Below are positions 1 to 7,115 of a stretch of DNA of 10,159 bases, one piece after another. This stretch comes from Verrucomicrobiota bacterium (GTDB lineage: Bacteria; Verrucomicrobiota; Verrucomicrobiia; Chthoniobacterales; UBA10450), in assembly GCA_003218345.1 (NCBI GenBank), contig QHNF01000008.1:1-10159 (forward strand), written 5' to 3'. A program made the position numbers and the translations under genes. Every line of letters begins with the position of its first letter. Within the stretch, counting starts at the first letter, position 1. Under the pieces are notes generated by a model. It was not told where the DNA came from and did no database searches. It saw only the letters and a list, made by a program, of their open reading frames with translations.

Positions 1-453
1 AAGGGCAATCGGGAGAAAGCCAACCACGGTTTGCGCAAGCATGTTTGATTCCGTCTTAATGGCGGGTTGCATGCCGGCAGCGGCCAGCTTTTCCTGCAAA
101 TTATTTGTGAAACTCAAATAAATCGTGGTTCGAAACGGCACCTGCTGAGCGGGCGCTGAGCCTATTCCCTGGCGGATGTAGGCGCCACGCAGGGTTTGCG
201 TTGGCCGGCCATCTTCTACCACCAGCTGCAGCGGATAATTTTTGTCGTTGACGATCTGTTTGTTATCCAGCAGCTCGAGAAAACGGTTATAAGGCACATC
301 TTCAACCGGCTGCATCCCGCCCCGGTAAAAGAGCATGGCCATCGCAATAAGACTAAAAGCGATTACGATGAGGATAACGCCACGCCAATTAAAATTAGGT
401 TCGCTCCCGCGGGGTTTATTCTCCCTTTGAGAGTTACGATCGAATTGAGCCAT
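1..453 (-). CDS. ftsH: ATP-dependent membrane zinc metalloprotease FtsH, N-terminal part (cut by window edge)
   Basis: Reading the minus strand from the ATG at 453 gives 151 residues with no stop before the window edge. Residues 1-24 are a short polar cytoplasmic tail, and residues about 25-43 form a first membrane helix (GVILIVIAFSLIAMAMLFY). A periplasmic segment of roughly 90 residues follows, starting with VEDVPYNRFLELL and ending near LQEKLAAAGM. At the border a second hydrophobic stretch begins (LAQTVVGFLPIAL). This two-helix hairpin with a small periplasmic domain is the FtsH N-terminus. The AAA+ ATPase and HEXXH protease domains would lie outside the window, so they are not seen. FtsH degrades misfolded and regulatory membrane and cytosolic proteins. 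No Shine-Dalgarno sequence precedes the start. The gene is divergent from the large ABC fusion. The assignment rests on topology and local similarity only, but few other families fit. Confidence 0.85.
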   Translation of the reverse strand, partial: MAQFDRNSQRENKPRGSEPNFNWRGVILIVIAFSLIAMAMLFYRGGMQPVEDVPYNRFLELLDNKQIVNDKNYPLQLVVEDGRPTQTLRGAYIRQGIGSAPAQQVPFRTTIYLSFTNNLQEKLAAAGMQPAIKTESNMLAQTVVGFLPIAL

Positions 454-661
454 AAAGATTATTAAGGACGTTAAAAATTAACATGAACGGACTGCCAATG
501 CAAAAATGGCGCGCTCTGCCCTTCTCCCTTCCAGATCATAACATGACTGACGTTCACGAGTGGGAATTTGTCTGGAGAGACAGCCGCCCCTCATCTCTGT
601 ATCGTGGCTGCGCATTGCGTCGCTCGCCCGTTTCAGGTAAAATTCGCGTCCCATTATCAAT
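454..661. other. Divergent intergenic region between ftsH and the ABC fusion gene
   Basis: This 208-bp region must carry the promoters of both divergent genes. It contains the candidate ftsH promoter at 470-498 and a small perfect hairpin, TGTCT-GGAG-AGACA (569-582). A 60-codon plus-strand reading frame runs from an ATG at 483 to a TGA at 663-665 and overlaps the next ATG as ATGA. That frame could be a leader peptide or chance; its product (starting MNGLPMQKW) resembles nothing I know. No terminator, repeat element or RNA gene is evident. Confidence 0.5.
470..498 (-). promoter_or_regulatory. Possible sigma70-type promoter for ftsH
   Basis: On the minus strand TTGGCA (498-493, five of six matches to TTGACA) lies 17 nt upstream of TTTAAC (475-470, four of six matches to TATAAT). 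Transcription would start near 463, leaving a leader of about 10 nt before the ftsH ATG. The spacing is ideal but the -10 box is weak, and a promoter consensus for this lineage is assumed rather than shown. Confidence 0.25.
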
Positions 662-3600
662 ATGACAGAGCTCGTCTCATCGGTGGCAGATAAAATAGAC
701 CGCGCTGTGCAGCGGGTAACGCCGCTTGCGTACCGGGTGCGACGGACTGGCCGCCGCTGGATGCGCCGTGCGTTACGCAAGCCACGCAGTGTCTCGGAGG
801 GGCCGAATCTGCTGCCCTTGTTAATCCAAGTACTGGCGAGTTTCACCAAGGCGGACGGTGTTCTGCTCGAGGAAGAGATCGACTCAAGCCTTGGTTTTCT
901 TCGGTACGATTATCCGGAGGCCGTTTACTCCGAACTGCGACAGCTGTTTCGGCAAGCGCTTTACGAGCAGCAGGACCTCGCTGCCATGGCGCAGAAACTC
1001 GGCGTGCAGCTGAGCACCGAGCGCAAGATCATGCTCGGCGTTCAGCTCTACGATCTGATCTCGCAAGCTGGTTTGAAACAGGAACAGGTCGTCGCGTTCT
1101 ATTCGTTCATGTCGCAGATGGGGATGGCTGCGCAAGCGATCGACATCGTTTATCAACTCAACGCGTCTGAGGATTCGGATCCGTCGATCTACCAGCACGG
1201 AGCGTCGCCGCTCGAATCGCTCTCCTTCGGAGCAAACGGCAACGTGGATGTGGTGGTCAAGAATCTCGGCGAGACCGATCGCCTGATGGCCTTTCGTTAT
1301 CACGAACTCATTTTGCTAAAGAATTACAGCGGACAGAACGTTTCGGTGCGCGGGAGACCATTAGTGCGTGGCGGATTCTCCCGAATTTATCCTGGCCAGC
1401 GCATCCTGGTAGGCGACCAGGTACTCAGCTATCAAGAGCTGGCGCAGTATTTCAATGCCAAGAAAAACGTTTCGCTTCCCCAAATTTTCATTCGTGTAAA
1501 CAAGGACTCGGATGAAGTGGAACTGGAGCGTTCGCGAACGCGTGAAAGCTCGCTTCGGGTTGCGTTTGGATTGAAGGTGCGGGTGAAGGCGCTGCGCGAT
1601 GTAGATGCTGAGCTCAATGGGGTGAAGCTAAAAATCGGCGCGCAGGTCGATGCGACTCTGGAAGACAAGATTCTTTTCCACAACGACAGCGAATTGGATT
1701 TGAGCGATCTGCGCCGGCGGGCTCGCGCGCTGGGTGGCCGATTCCAACTGAAAGCCTCAAAATCCGAATACTTGGTTTCGAACGATCCGAGCCGGCTGGA
1801 AGCTGACGATATTCTGCTCTCCCCGGGCACGAGTGGCGACGTGCTGCTGAAGATTTTCTGCGATTACGATCAGCGGGTGGGCACCCTGGAGATCATTGAA
1901 GCGGATCGTCCGATCATGGTAGGCGACAGCCCGGTACGCACGACCGCGCAACTCAAAGACGGCGATACCATTCGAATCGATATCGGGCAATTTCTGCGGT
2001 GCAACTTTTCAGAGCGAATCATAGAAGAAGAGCGCAACATCATTCGCACACTGGAAGTAAACGAGATCACCTACCGATTTGGCAAAGGTGAGGTTGGCTT
2101 GGAGGGAATTTCCTTTAGCGTCACGCGTGGCGAGCTTGTTTGCGTGATGGGCGCGAGCGGTTCGGGTAAAAGCACGCTCCTGAGAGTGCTGGCTGGCCAA
2201 CTCCAGCCTACGAGCGGGGAAGTCATCCTTAACGGACAGTCGCTCTATCGGAATCTCGACGTCTTAAAGCACTACATCAGTTACATGCCCCAACAAGACG
2301 CTTTCGACGAACATCTCACCATTAGGGAGAATCTGCTGTTTGCGGCTGCGATTCGCGCGCCGCACCTCTCACGGCGCGATCGCACACGACGATTGGACGC
2401 GAAGCTAGTCGAACTCGGATTGGGCGAACGCCGGGACGCAGTCGTGGGCAGCCCGGAGAGCAAAACGCTGAGCGGTGGCGAACGGAAACGTCTCAACATC
2501 GGGCTCGATATGATTGGGATGTCCGACGTTTATCTGTTCGATGAACCGACTTCCGGTCTTTCCTCAAAGGATTCCGAGCACGTCATGGAAATTATTCGGA
2601 GCATGGCGCACAACAAAATCGTTGTTGTCACGATTCACCAGCCAAGCTCGAAACTTTTCCAGATGTTTCACAAGGCAATCTTGCTCGATAAAGGCGGGCG
2701 CCTCGTGTTCTTCGGGACGCCCTCCGACATGCTGCGCTATTTCGCCGAAGCGGAACACCAACATCAGTTCGGGGCAGAACTGGGCGCATGTCCAGCGTGC
2801 GGAACAACGCGCCCGGAATTCATTTTTGACGTGCTGGAGACGCCACTGCGCGATTTCAGCGGCGACGTGATTTACGAAGAAAACAGCCGCGGCCAGCTCG
2901 GCGCTGCGCGCCGTTCTTCGCCGGAATTCTGGCGAGATAAATACGAGGCGTTCCGCTTGATCCAGGACGTCAAACAAGTTTCCCTGCGGAAAGAGCCGGT
3001 GGCTCCGTTACCCGCCGCCCCGATCCAGAAGAAGCGGCTCCCAATCCGCTGGCACGACGAATGGACGCAATTCCGGACGCTGCTGCGCCGTTCTTTCGTA
3101 AGCAAAATGCGCAACCGCGCCAACCTCGTCATTACGATCGGGGTTTCGCCTGTGCTGGCGCTGCTCATTGCGACCATTTTGCGCTATTCAGAAAGCGGGA
3201 CATACGATTTCGCTTCCGCTTATCACATTCCGACATTTTTGTTTCTCGGACTGATCGTCGCAATGTTTCTCGGCCTGACCAATAGCGCAGATGATATCAT
3301 CCGGGACCGCCCCGTGCTGCAACGTGAGCGCAATGTCAATGTCCGTTTATCGTACTACATCATTTCGAAAATTCTCACGCTCGGGGTGTTTGCGCTCATT
3401 CAGTGTGTCCTTTTCGTCCTGATCGGCAATTACGTCCTGCAGATTCGGGGAATGTTTTGGATAGATCTCGGGATCATGTTTATGACGGCGATGGGCGGGC
3501 TCGCGCTGGGTCTGCTCGTCTCGTCACTGGTGGCCGATCCCAAAACGGCGGCCAACATCGTCCCGCTCGTTTTGATTCCGCAGATCATCATGGGTGGCGC

Positions 3601-4264
3601 CCTCATCAAATACGAAGACATGAACCAGAACCTTGCTCTGGTTTATGCGCTCTCGCACTGGTTCTCCGAACATCCGAGCACGGACAAAAGTAAGAAGATG
3701 GAGAGCAAACTGCAGGTGCCATTCGTCTGTCAATTCATCGCCATGCGCTGGTCCTATGAAGAGATGATTGTCGCCCAGGCCAAGCTGAATCCGTTAACAC
3801 GCCGGCAAGACCGCGCCAACGACGAAATTCAAAAGCTCGCGCCCCAAGCGAACACGCCCGAGCAACGCAAACGTCTTAATGATCTCAAGGATGTTCTGGC
3901 AATGCTCTCGGGTCTCGAAGGACGTTCCGGGAAAGAGATCGATCATTATTTGAAATTAATCGACCCGGTTCTCGCCGGGAAACAGGAGTTTGATCGTTCG
4001 CTGTTTAGAGACGCCAATGGTCCGGTTACCGCCGAACAACTCTACGTCAACCAGAAGGTGTCCGACCTGATCTCAAACGCCGAGATGGAACAAAGCGATT
4101 ATCGTCGCGGCGACAGACCAAATGTTTTCTTCGGCGCGCAGAAACGTTATTTCGGGATCAAATTCAGTGTGTTTACCTTCAATACGATTGTCCTGATTGT
4201 ATCGGCGCTTGGATTGCTTGCGCTGCTGCATTGGATTTTGCGAAGGGAACTTAAAGTGCGCTGA
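662..4264 (+). CDS. TerB-like/FHA-like/ABCG-type ABC transporter fusion (ATPase plus permease in one chain)
   Basis: This is a 1200-residue half-transporter with regulatory domains in front. Residues 1-45 are very basic. About 48-165 form a helical TerB/DjlA-like domain with KADGVLLEEEI (63-73). About 180-450 are beta-rich regions, the second resembling the end of an FHA domain (LKDGDTIRI, 431-439) but without clear phosphopeptide-binding residues. The ATPase has Walker A GASGSGKST (497-505), a Q-loop near Q544-Q545, signature LSGGE (603-607), Walker B VYLFDE (623-628) and switch His659, so it should be active. A CPAC pair (C710, C713) lies in the linker. The permease has helices near 822-840, 857-873, 898-922, 931-956, 962-983 and 1168-1190, with a roughly 180-residue extracytoplasmic segment before the last. 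The order ATPase then ABC-2 permease is that of ABCG/White proteins. Substrate is unknown. The first in-frame ATG was chosen; it has no clear ribosome-binding site, and M34 is an alternative. Confidence 0.88.
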   Translation: MTELVSSVADKIDRAVQRVTPLAYRVRRTGRRWMRRALRKPRSVSEGPNLLPLLIQVLASFTKADGVLLEEEIDSSLGFLRYDYPEAVYSELRQLFRQALYEQQDLAAMAQKLGVQLSTERKIMLGVQLYDLISQAGLKQEQVVAFYSFMSQMGMAAQAIDIVYQLNASEDSDPSIYQHGASPLESLSFGANGNVDVVVKNLGETDRLMAFRYHELILLKNYSGQNVSVRGRPLVRGGFSRIYPGQRILVGDQVLSYQELAQYFNAKKNVSLPQIFIRVNKDSDEVELERSRTRESSLRVAFGLKVRVKALRDVDAELNGVKLKIGAQVDATLEDKILFHNDSELDLSDLRRRARALGGRFQLKASKSEYLVSNDPSRLEADDILLSPGTSGDVLLKIFCDYDQRVGTLEIIEADRPIMVGDSPVRTTAQLKDGDTIRIDIGQFLRCNFSERIIEEERNIIRTLEVNEITYRFGKGEVGLEGISFSVTRGELVCVMGASGSGKSTLLRVLAGQLQPTSGEVILNGQSLYRNLDVLKHYISYMPQQDAFDEHLTIRENLLFAAAIRAPHLSRRDRTRRLDAKLVELGLGERRDAVVGSPESKTLSGGERKRLNIGLDMIGMSDVYLFDEPTSGLSSKDSEHVMEIIRSMAHNKIVVVTIHQPSSKLFQMFHKAILLDKGGRLVFFGTPSDMLRYFAEAEHQHQFGAELGACPACGTTRPEFIFDVLETPLRDFSGDVIYEENSRGQLGAARRSSPEFWRDKYEAFRLIQDVKQVSLRKEPVAPLPAAPIQKKRLPIRWHDEWTQFRTLLRRSFVSKMRNRANLVITIGVSPVLALLIATILRYSESGTYDFASAYHIPTFLFLGLIVAMFLGLTNSADDIIRDRPVLQRERNVNVRLSYYIISKILTLGVFALIQCVLFVLIGNYVLQIRGMFWIDLGIMFMTAMGGLALGLLVSSLVADPKTAANIVPLVLIPQIIMGGALIKYEDMNQNLALVYALSHWFSEHPSTDKSKKMESKLQVPFVCQFIAMRWSYEEMIVAQAKLNPLTRRQDRANDEIQKLAPQANTPEQRKRLNDLKDVLAMLSGLEGRSGKEIDHYLKLIDPVLAGKQEFDRSLFRDANGPVTAEQLYVNQKVSDLISNAEMEQSDYRRGDRPNVFFGAQKRYFGIKFSVFTFNTIVLIVSALGLLALLHWILRRELKVR

Positions 4265-4278
4265 AGCTGAATTTCATG

Positions 4279-4339
4279 TGTAGGGTGGGCGCTCCGCCTG
4301 CCGTCCGATGGGTTTGGCAACCGGTGCGGTTGCCCTACA
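4279..4339. repeat. Intergenic 61-bp inverted-repeat element (REP/MITE-like)
   Basis: The element begins TGTAGGG (4279-4285) and ends CCCTACA (4333-4339), which are perfect 7-bp inverted termini. Inside is a second perfect stem, GGCAACC (4316-4322) and GGTTGCC (4328-4334) around GGTGC, plus a short GGCG-CTC-CGCC stem (4288-4298). It fills most of the gap between the ABC fusion and the M24 gene. There is no T-run, so it is not a classical intrinsic terminator. The structure suggests a dispersed element present in many copies, but only one copy lies in this window. Confidence 0.6.
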
Positions 4340-4364
4340 ACGCCAACCAGCGTAACAAAAGGGA

Positions 4365-5498
4365 ATGAGCAAAACAAAAAATAAAACAACGCGCCTGATT
4401 GTCGCCGCCAGCGACGCCGATGCCGACATGTTATATGCGACGAAGTTTTGGGCGCCGGATCCATTCATTTTTCTGGAGCGCAATAGCAGGCGCACGCTTG
4501 TGTTGAGCGATCTGGAAATCGATCGCGGTCGCAAGCAAGCTGACGCGGATGAATTCGTCATGTTCAGCGAGCTCGAACGCGAAGTGCAGGGAAAATCCAA
4601 GAAGACGCCCCCATACGAAAAAGTTCTCGTCCATTTCCTCAAAAAACGCGGCGTAAGATCAGCAATCGTCCCTGCAAATTTCCCGCTCGGTTACGCAGAG
4701 GAACTCGTCGCGAGCAAAATCCGTGTCCGCGCAACGAACGGATTTTTCTGGCTGGAGCGAGAAGCGAAATCGGAAAAGGAAGTCGAAATGATGGGCCACG
4801 CCTTGAGGATCACGGAAAGAGGACTCAAGCGCGCAATTGAAATCTTGAAAGCGTCGAAAGCAGGCGCTGGAAAACGATTGCGCTGGAATGGCAAAACGCT
4901 GACCTCCGAGATGCTCCGGGCCGAAATCGATTCCGCGATCTTGCGTGCAGGCGGTATTCCCACCGGTACGATTGTCGCCGGTGGCGATCAGGCCTGCGAT
5001 CCGCATGAGCGCGGCTTCGGGCCGTTGTATGCGGACTCACTAATTATTCTGGATGTTTTTCCGCGCGACGCGAAGACCGGATATTTTGGCGACATGACCC
5101 GTACGGTCTTGCGTGGCCGCGCGAGCGAGGGCCAGCGAAAGCTTTGGGAAACTGTTAAAGCCGGTCAGGCGCTCGCTTTGAAGAAAATCAAGGCCGGAGT
5201 CGATGGGATGACAATTCACAAGTCAATTCAGGAATTATTCGCCCAACGCGCTTTTCCTACGGAAGTGCGCAAAGGGCGGCGAGTCGGATTCTTTCACGGC
5301 ACTGGACATGGTCTCGGTCTGGAGATTCATGAGCATCCGCGTTTGCAAAAAGTTGTTCTAAAAGATCGGCAAGTGCTGACGGTAGAGCCTGGCCTGTATT
5401 ATCCGGGGCTGGGGGGCGCGCGTTTGGAAGACGTGGTTTTGGTCACGAAAACGGGCTGCAAAATTCTGTCGCGGTTTCCAAAGCAGTTGGAGATTTGA
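4365..5498 (+). CDS. M24 family metallopeptidase, Xaa-Pro aminopeptidase/dipeptidase-like
   Basis: The product has 377 residues, the usual size for short Xaa-Pro peptidases. Residues 1 to about 130 form the creatinase-like N-terminal domain, opening with MLYATKFWAPDPF at 22-34. Residues about 135-370 form the pita-bread catalytic domain. All five expected metal ligands are visible: D230 (LDVFPR), D243 (GDMTRT), H315 (HGTGHGLG), E341 (TVEPGLY) and E355 (RLEDVV). H311 and H322 of the HGTGHG and IHEHPR motifs are also kept. It should therefore be an active dinuclear metal enzyme that removes residues preceding proline or splits Xaa-Pro dipeptides. No signal peptide is seen, so it is probably cytoplasmic. 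AAGGGA directly abuts the ATG, too close to be a normal ribosome-binding site. The start is supported by the position of the N-terminal domain. PepP-like versus PepQ-like specificity cannot be decided here. Inverted-repeat elements lie on both sides. Confidence 0.88.
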   Translation: MSKTKNKTTRLIVAASDADADMLYATKFWAPDPFIFLERNSRRTLVLSDLEIDRGRKQADADEFVMFSELEREVQGKSKKTPPYEKVLVHFLKKRGVRSAIVPANFPLGYAEELVASKIRVRATNGFFWLEREAKSEKEVEMMGHALRITERGLKRAIEILKASKAGAGKRLRWNGKTLTSEMLRAEIDSAILRAGGIPTGTIVAGGDQACDPHERGFGPLYADSLIILDVFPRDAKTGYFGDMTRTVLRGRASEGQRKLWETVKAGQALALKKIKAGVDGMTIHKSIQELFAQRAFPTEVRKGRRVGFFHGTGHGLGLEIHEHPRLQKVVLKDRQVLTVEPGLYYPGLGGARLEDVVLVTKTGCKILSRFPKQLEI

Positions 5499-5516
5499 TC
5501 GTGGCGCAAAAAGCGC

Positions 5517-5610
5517 TGTCATCCTGAGCGGAGCGAAGCGGAGTTGAAGGATCCCGGGATCAACCCTAGGGGTAACGCCACGGGATTCCTCGACTTCGCT
5601 CAAAATGACA
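5517..5610. repeat. Intergenic 94-bp imperfect inverted repeat (TGTCATCCTGAGCG type)
   Basis: The left arm (5517-5556) starts TGTCATCCTGAGCG and ends GGATCCCG. The right arm (5581-5610), read on the other strand, starts TGTCATTTTGAGCG and ends GGAATCCCG. The arms match apart from a few substitutions and a 10-nt insertion in the left arm. The centre includes the palindromes ATCCCGGGAT (5551-5560) and CCTAGG (5565-5570). The TGTCATCCTGAGCG-type sequence is, from memory, common between genes in many soil bacteria. It can fold into a long hairpin in the transcript between the M24 and zinc-peptidase genes. There is no T-run and no coding content. Confidence 0.65.
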
Positions 5611-5703
5611 TTTGAGGGAAATGAACGCGCAACGCAGCGAGGCGTCTAATTGTTCCAGCGGCAAAGTGACAATTCGCTTCGCCGCGTTAAATTAGAGCTC
5701 GAT

Positions 5704-6396
5704 ATGTATTACGGTTTCGGTTTCGGATCTCATTGGCTGCTATATATCGGCATCCCGTTAATCATTGGGATTTGGGCCCAGATTCGAGTAACCAGCGCGT
5801 TTCGAAAATGGGGTGAGGTCCGCGCCAGCTCGAACATCACGGGTGCAGAATGCGCGCGCGAAATCCTGCAAGCGGCCCAAATACTCGATGTCGATGTTGT
5901 CGAGACCAACGATTTTCTGGGCGATCATTACGATCCAACGAGCAAAAAGCTTCACTTGTCGAGCAGCGTTTACCACACGCCCTCGGTCGCAGCACTTGGC
6001 ATCGCTGCGCATGAGACTGGGCACGCTATTCAGCACGCGAAAGCGTACGCGCCGCTCAAGGCGCGAATGGCGATCGTGCCGGTAACAATGATCGCGTCGC
6101 AAATGCTGCCGTTCGTCATCTTGGGCGGGTTGTTCTTTCATATCACGGGCCTGATCACGCTCGGCATTTATTGCTATGCGATTCTACTCATCTTTCAGCT
6201 CATCACGTTACCGGTCGAGTTTGACGCGTCGCGCCGCGCGAAAATCATTTTGCAGCAAATGGGGATTGTGCAGCCAGGGCGCGAAGTCGCTGGCGTGAAC
6301 AACGTGCTAAACGCCGCGGCGCTCACTTACGTGGCCGCATTCATCGCGGCGTTGGGCAACTTGCTCTGGTTGCTATCGATTCGCGATCGGCGCTGA
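5704..6396 (+). CDS. Membrane-bound zinc metallopeptidase, YugP/Zn_peptidase_2 family
   Basis: From the ATG at 5704 the product has 230 residues, which fits the family. An N-terminal membrane helix (about 10-27) runs into the family-like IWAQIRV segment. A cytoplasmic or interfacial stretch follows with GDHYDP (73-78) and KKLHLSSSVY (81-90). The zinc site AAHETGHAIQHA carries the HEXXH residues H103, E104 and H107. Two to three more hydrophobic helices (about 123-142, 144-171) lead to LPVEFDASRRA, whose Glu172 is the likely third zinc ligand. A last hydrophobic helix lies near 207-224. All catalytic residues are present, so activity is expected; the substrates of this family are poorly known. 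An in-frame TTG at 5650 would add 18 residues, but the family starts with a short segment before the first helix, which favours 5704. Only a weak GAG lies upstream. The gene is followed closely by the sigma-factor gene. Confidence 0.85.
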   Translation: MYYGFGFGSHWLLYIGIPLIIGIWAQIRVTSAFRKWGEVRASSNITGAECAREILQAAQILDVDVVETNDFLGDHYDPTSKKLHLSSSVYHTPSVAALGIAAHETGHAIQHAKAYAPLKARMAIVPVTMIASQMLPFVILGGLFFHITGLITLGIYCYAILLIFQLITLPVEFDASRRAKIILQQMGIVQPGREVAGVNNVLNAAALTYVAAFIAALGNLLWLLSIRDRR

Positions 6397-6506
6397 TCGA
6401 CCGCGAGTTGAAGAAGATGAATCCAGCCGTCGCCTTACCCGCTCGTCGAATTTCCGATTTGTTGTCGTCCGGTCTCGATGCTCGTGTTAATTCTAAGCGC
6501 GAGGCA

Positions 6507-7103
6507 ATGGACCAGCCAAGAACTGACCCAGATCAGGAGTTGGTGAAGCGTACGCAATCGGGCGATGCCAGCGCTTTCGATCAACTGGTGATCAAATATA
6601 CGCCGCGTCTTTACGGCCTGGTTTATAACATGACTTCGAATCACGAGGACACGAACGACCTTTTGCAGGACATTTTTTCCAAAGCTTACAAGGCGATTCG
6701 CGGGTTCCGTGGCAAATCATCCTTTTACACTTGGATTCATTCCATCGCGGTGAACATGACGCTCAATTTTCTCAAGAAACGCGGCCGGCGTTTTCAACTG
6801 AGTCTGGACGACGTGGATGCCAGCATTCAAAACGACAAGGAGTTCCTGGAATTGACGGCGACGAGCAGTCCAGTGCGAGAAGCGGACCTGTCCGAACTGC
6901 AGCGAAGATTGAACGAGGCCATGATGAAATTGTCTGATGAACACAGAGCCGTGGTCACCATGTTTCATATACAGGGGATGCCCCACGCGGAGATCAGTAA
7001 AATCTTGCGTGTTTCGGAAGGAACGGTACGTTCGAGGCTCTTCTACGCGAATCGGCAGTTGCAAAATTATCTGGACGAATTTCGGAAAAACCCTGTTTCT
7101 TAA
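6507..7103 (+). CDS. ECF-type RNA polymerase sigma factor (sigma-E-like)
   Basis: From the ATG at 6507 the product has 198 residues, typical for ECF sigma factors. Region 2 spans about 24-94, with FDQLVIKYTPRLYGL, the DTNDLLQDIFSKAY core-binding segment and FYTWIHSIAVNMTLNFLKKR for -10 recognition. A charged linker follows. Region 4 spans about 136-187, with LSDEHRAVVTMF and the helix-turn-helix PHAEISKILRVSEGTVRSRL that reads the -35 element. Region 3 is absent, as expected. Earlier in-frame starts (ATG at 6417, TTG at 6408) would add 30 or 33 residues of no recognisable domain, and GAGG lies just before 6507, so 6507 was preferred with moderate certainty. The next gene begins 12 nt after its stop and encodes a single-pass membrane protein, the usual place for an anti-sigma factor. 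The target promoters are unknown. Confidence 0.9.
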   Translation: MDQPRTDPDQELVKRTQSGDASAFDQLVIKYTPRLYGLVYNMTSNHEDTNDLLQDIFSKAYKAIRGFRGKSSFYTWIHSIAVNMTLNFLKKRGRRFQLSLDDVDASIQNDKEFLELTATSSPVREADLSELQRRLNEAMMKLSDEHRAVVTMFHIQGMPHAEISKILRVSEGTVRSRLFYANRQLQNYLDEFRKNPVS

Positions 7104-7115
7104 TCCGCGCTGAAA

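Noticed and set aside
196..465. Plus-strand 89-codon open frame
   Set aside because: It is the antisense of the convincing FtsH N-terminus and has no recognisable features.
478..849. Minus-strand 123-codon open frame across the transporter start
   Set aside because: It is Arg-rich with low-complexity composition and lies antisense to the TerB-fusion N-terminus and the divergent promoter region; it looks like a shadow frame.
4279..4339. Intrinsic terminator of the ABC fusion gene
   Set aside because: The hairpins are present, but no T-run follows the inner stem, and the perfect outer termini fit a repeat element better.
4274..4642. Minus-strand 122-codon open frame including the 61-bp repeat
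   Set aside because: It runs antisense to the M24 N-terminal domain and through the repeat; the composition is not protein-like.
5650..5703. TTG start for the zinc metallopeptidase at 5650
   Set aside because: The extra 18 residues precede the place where this family normally starts, and an ATG lies at 5704 just before the first membrane helix.
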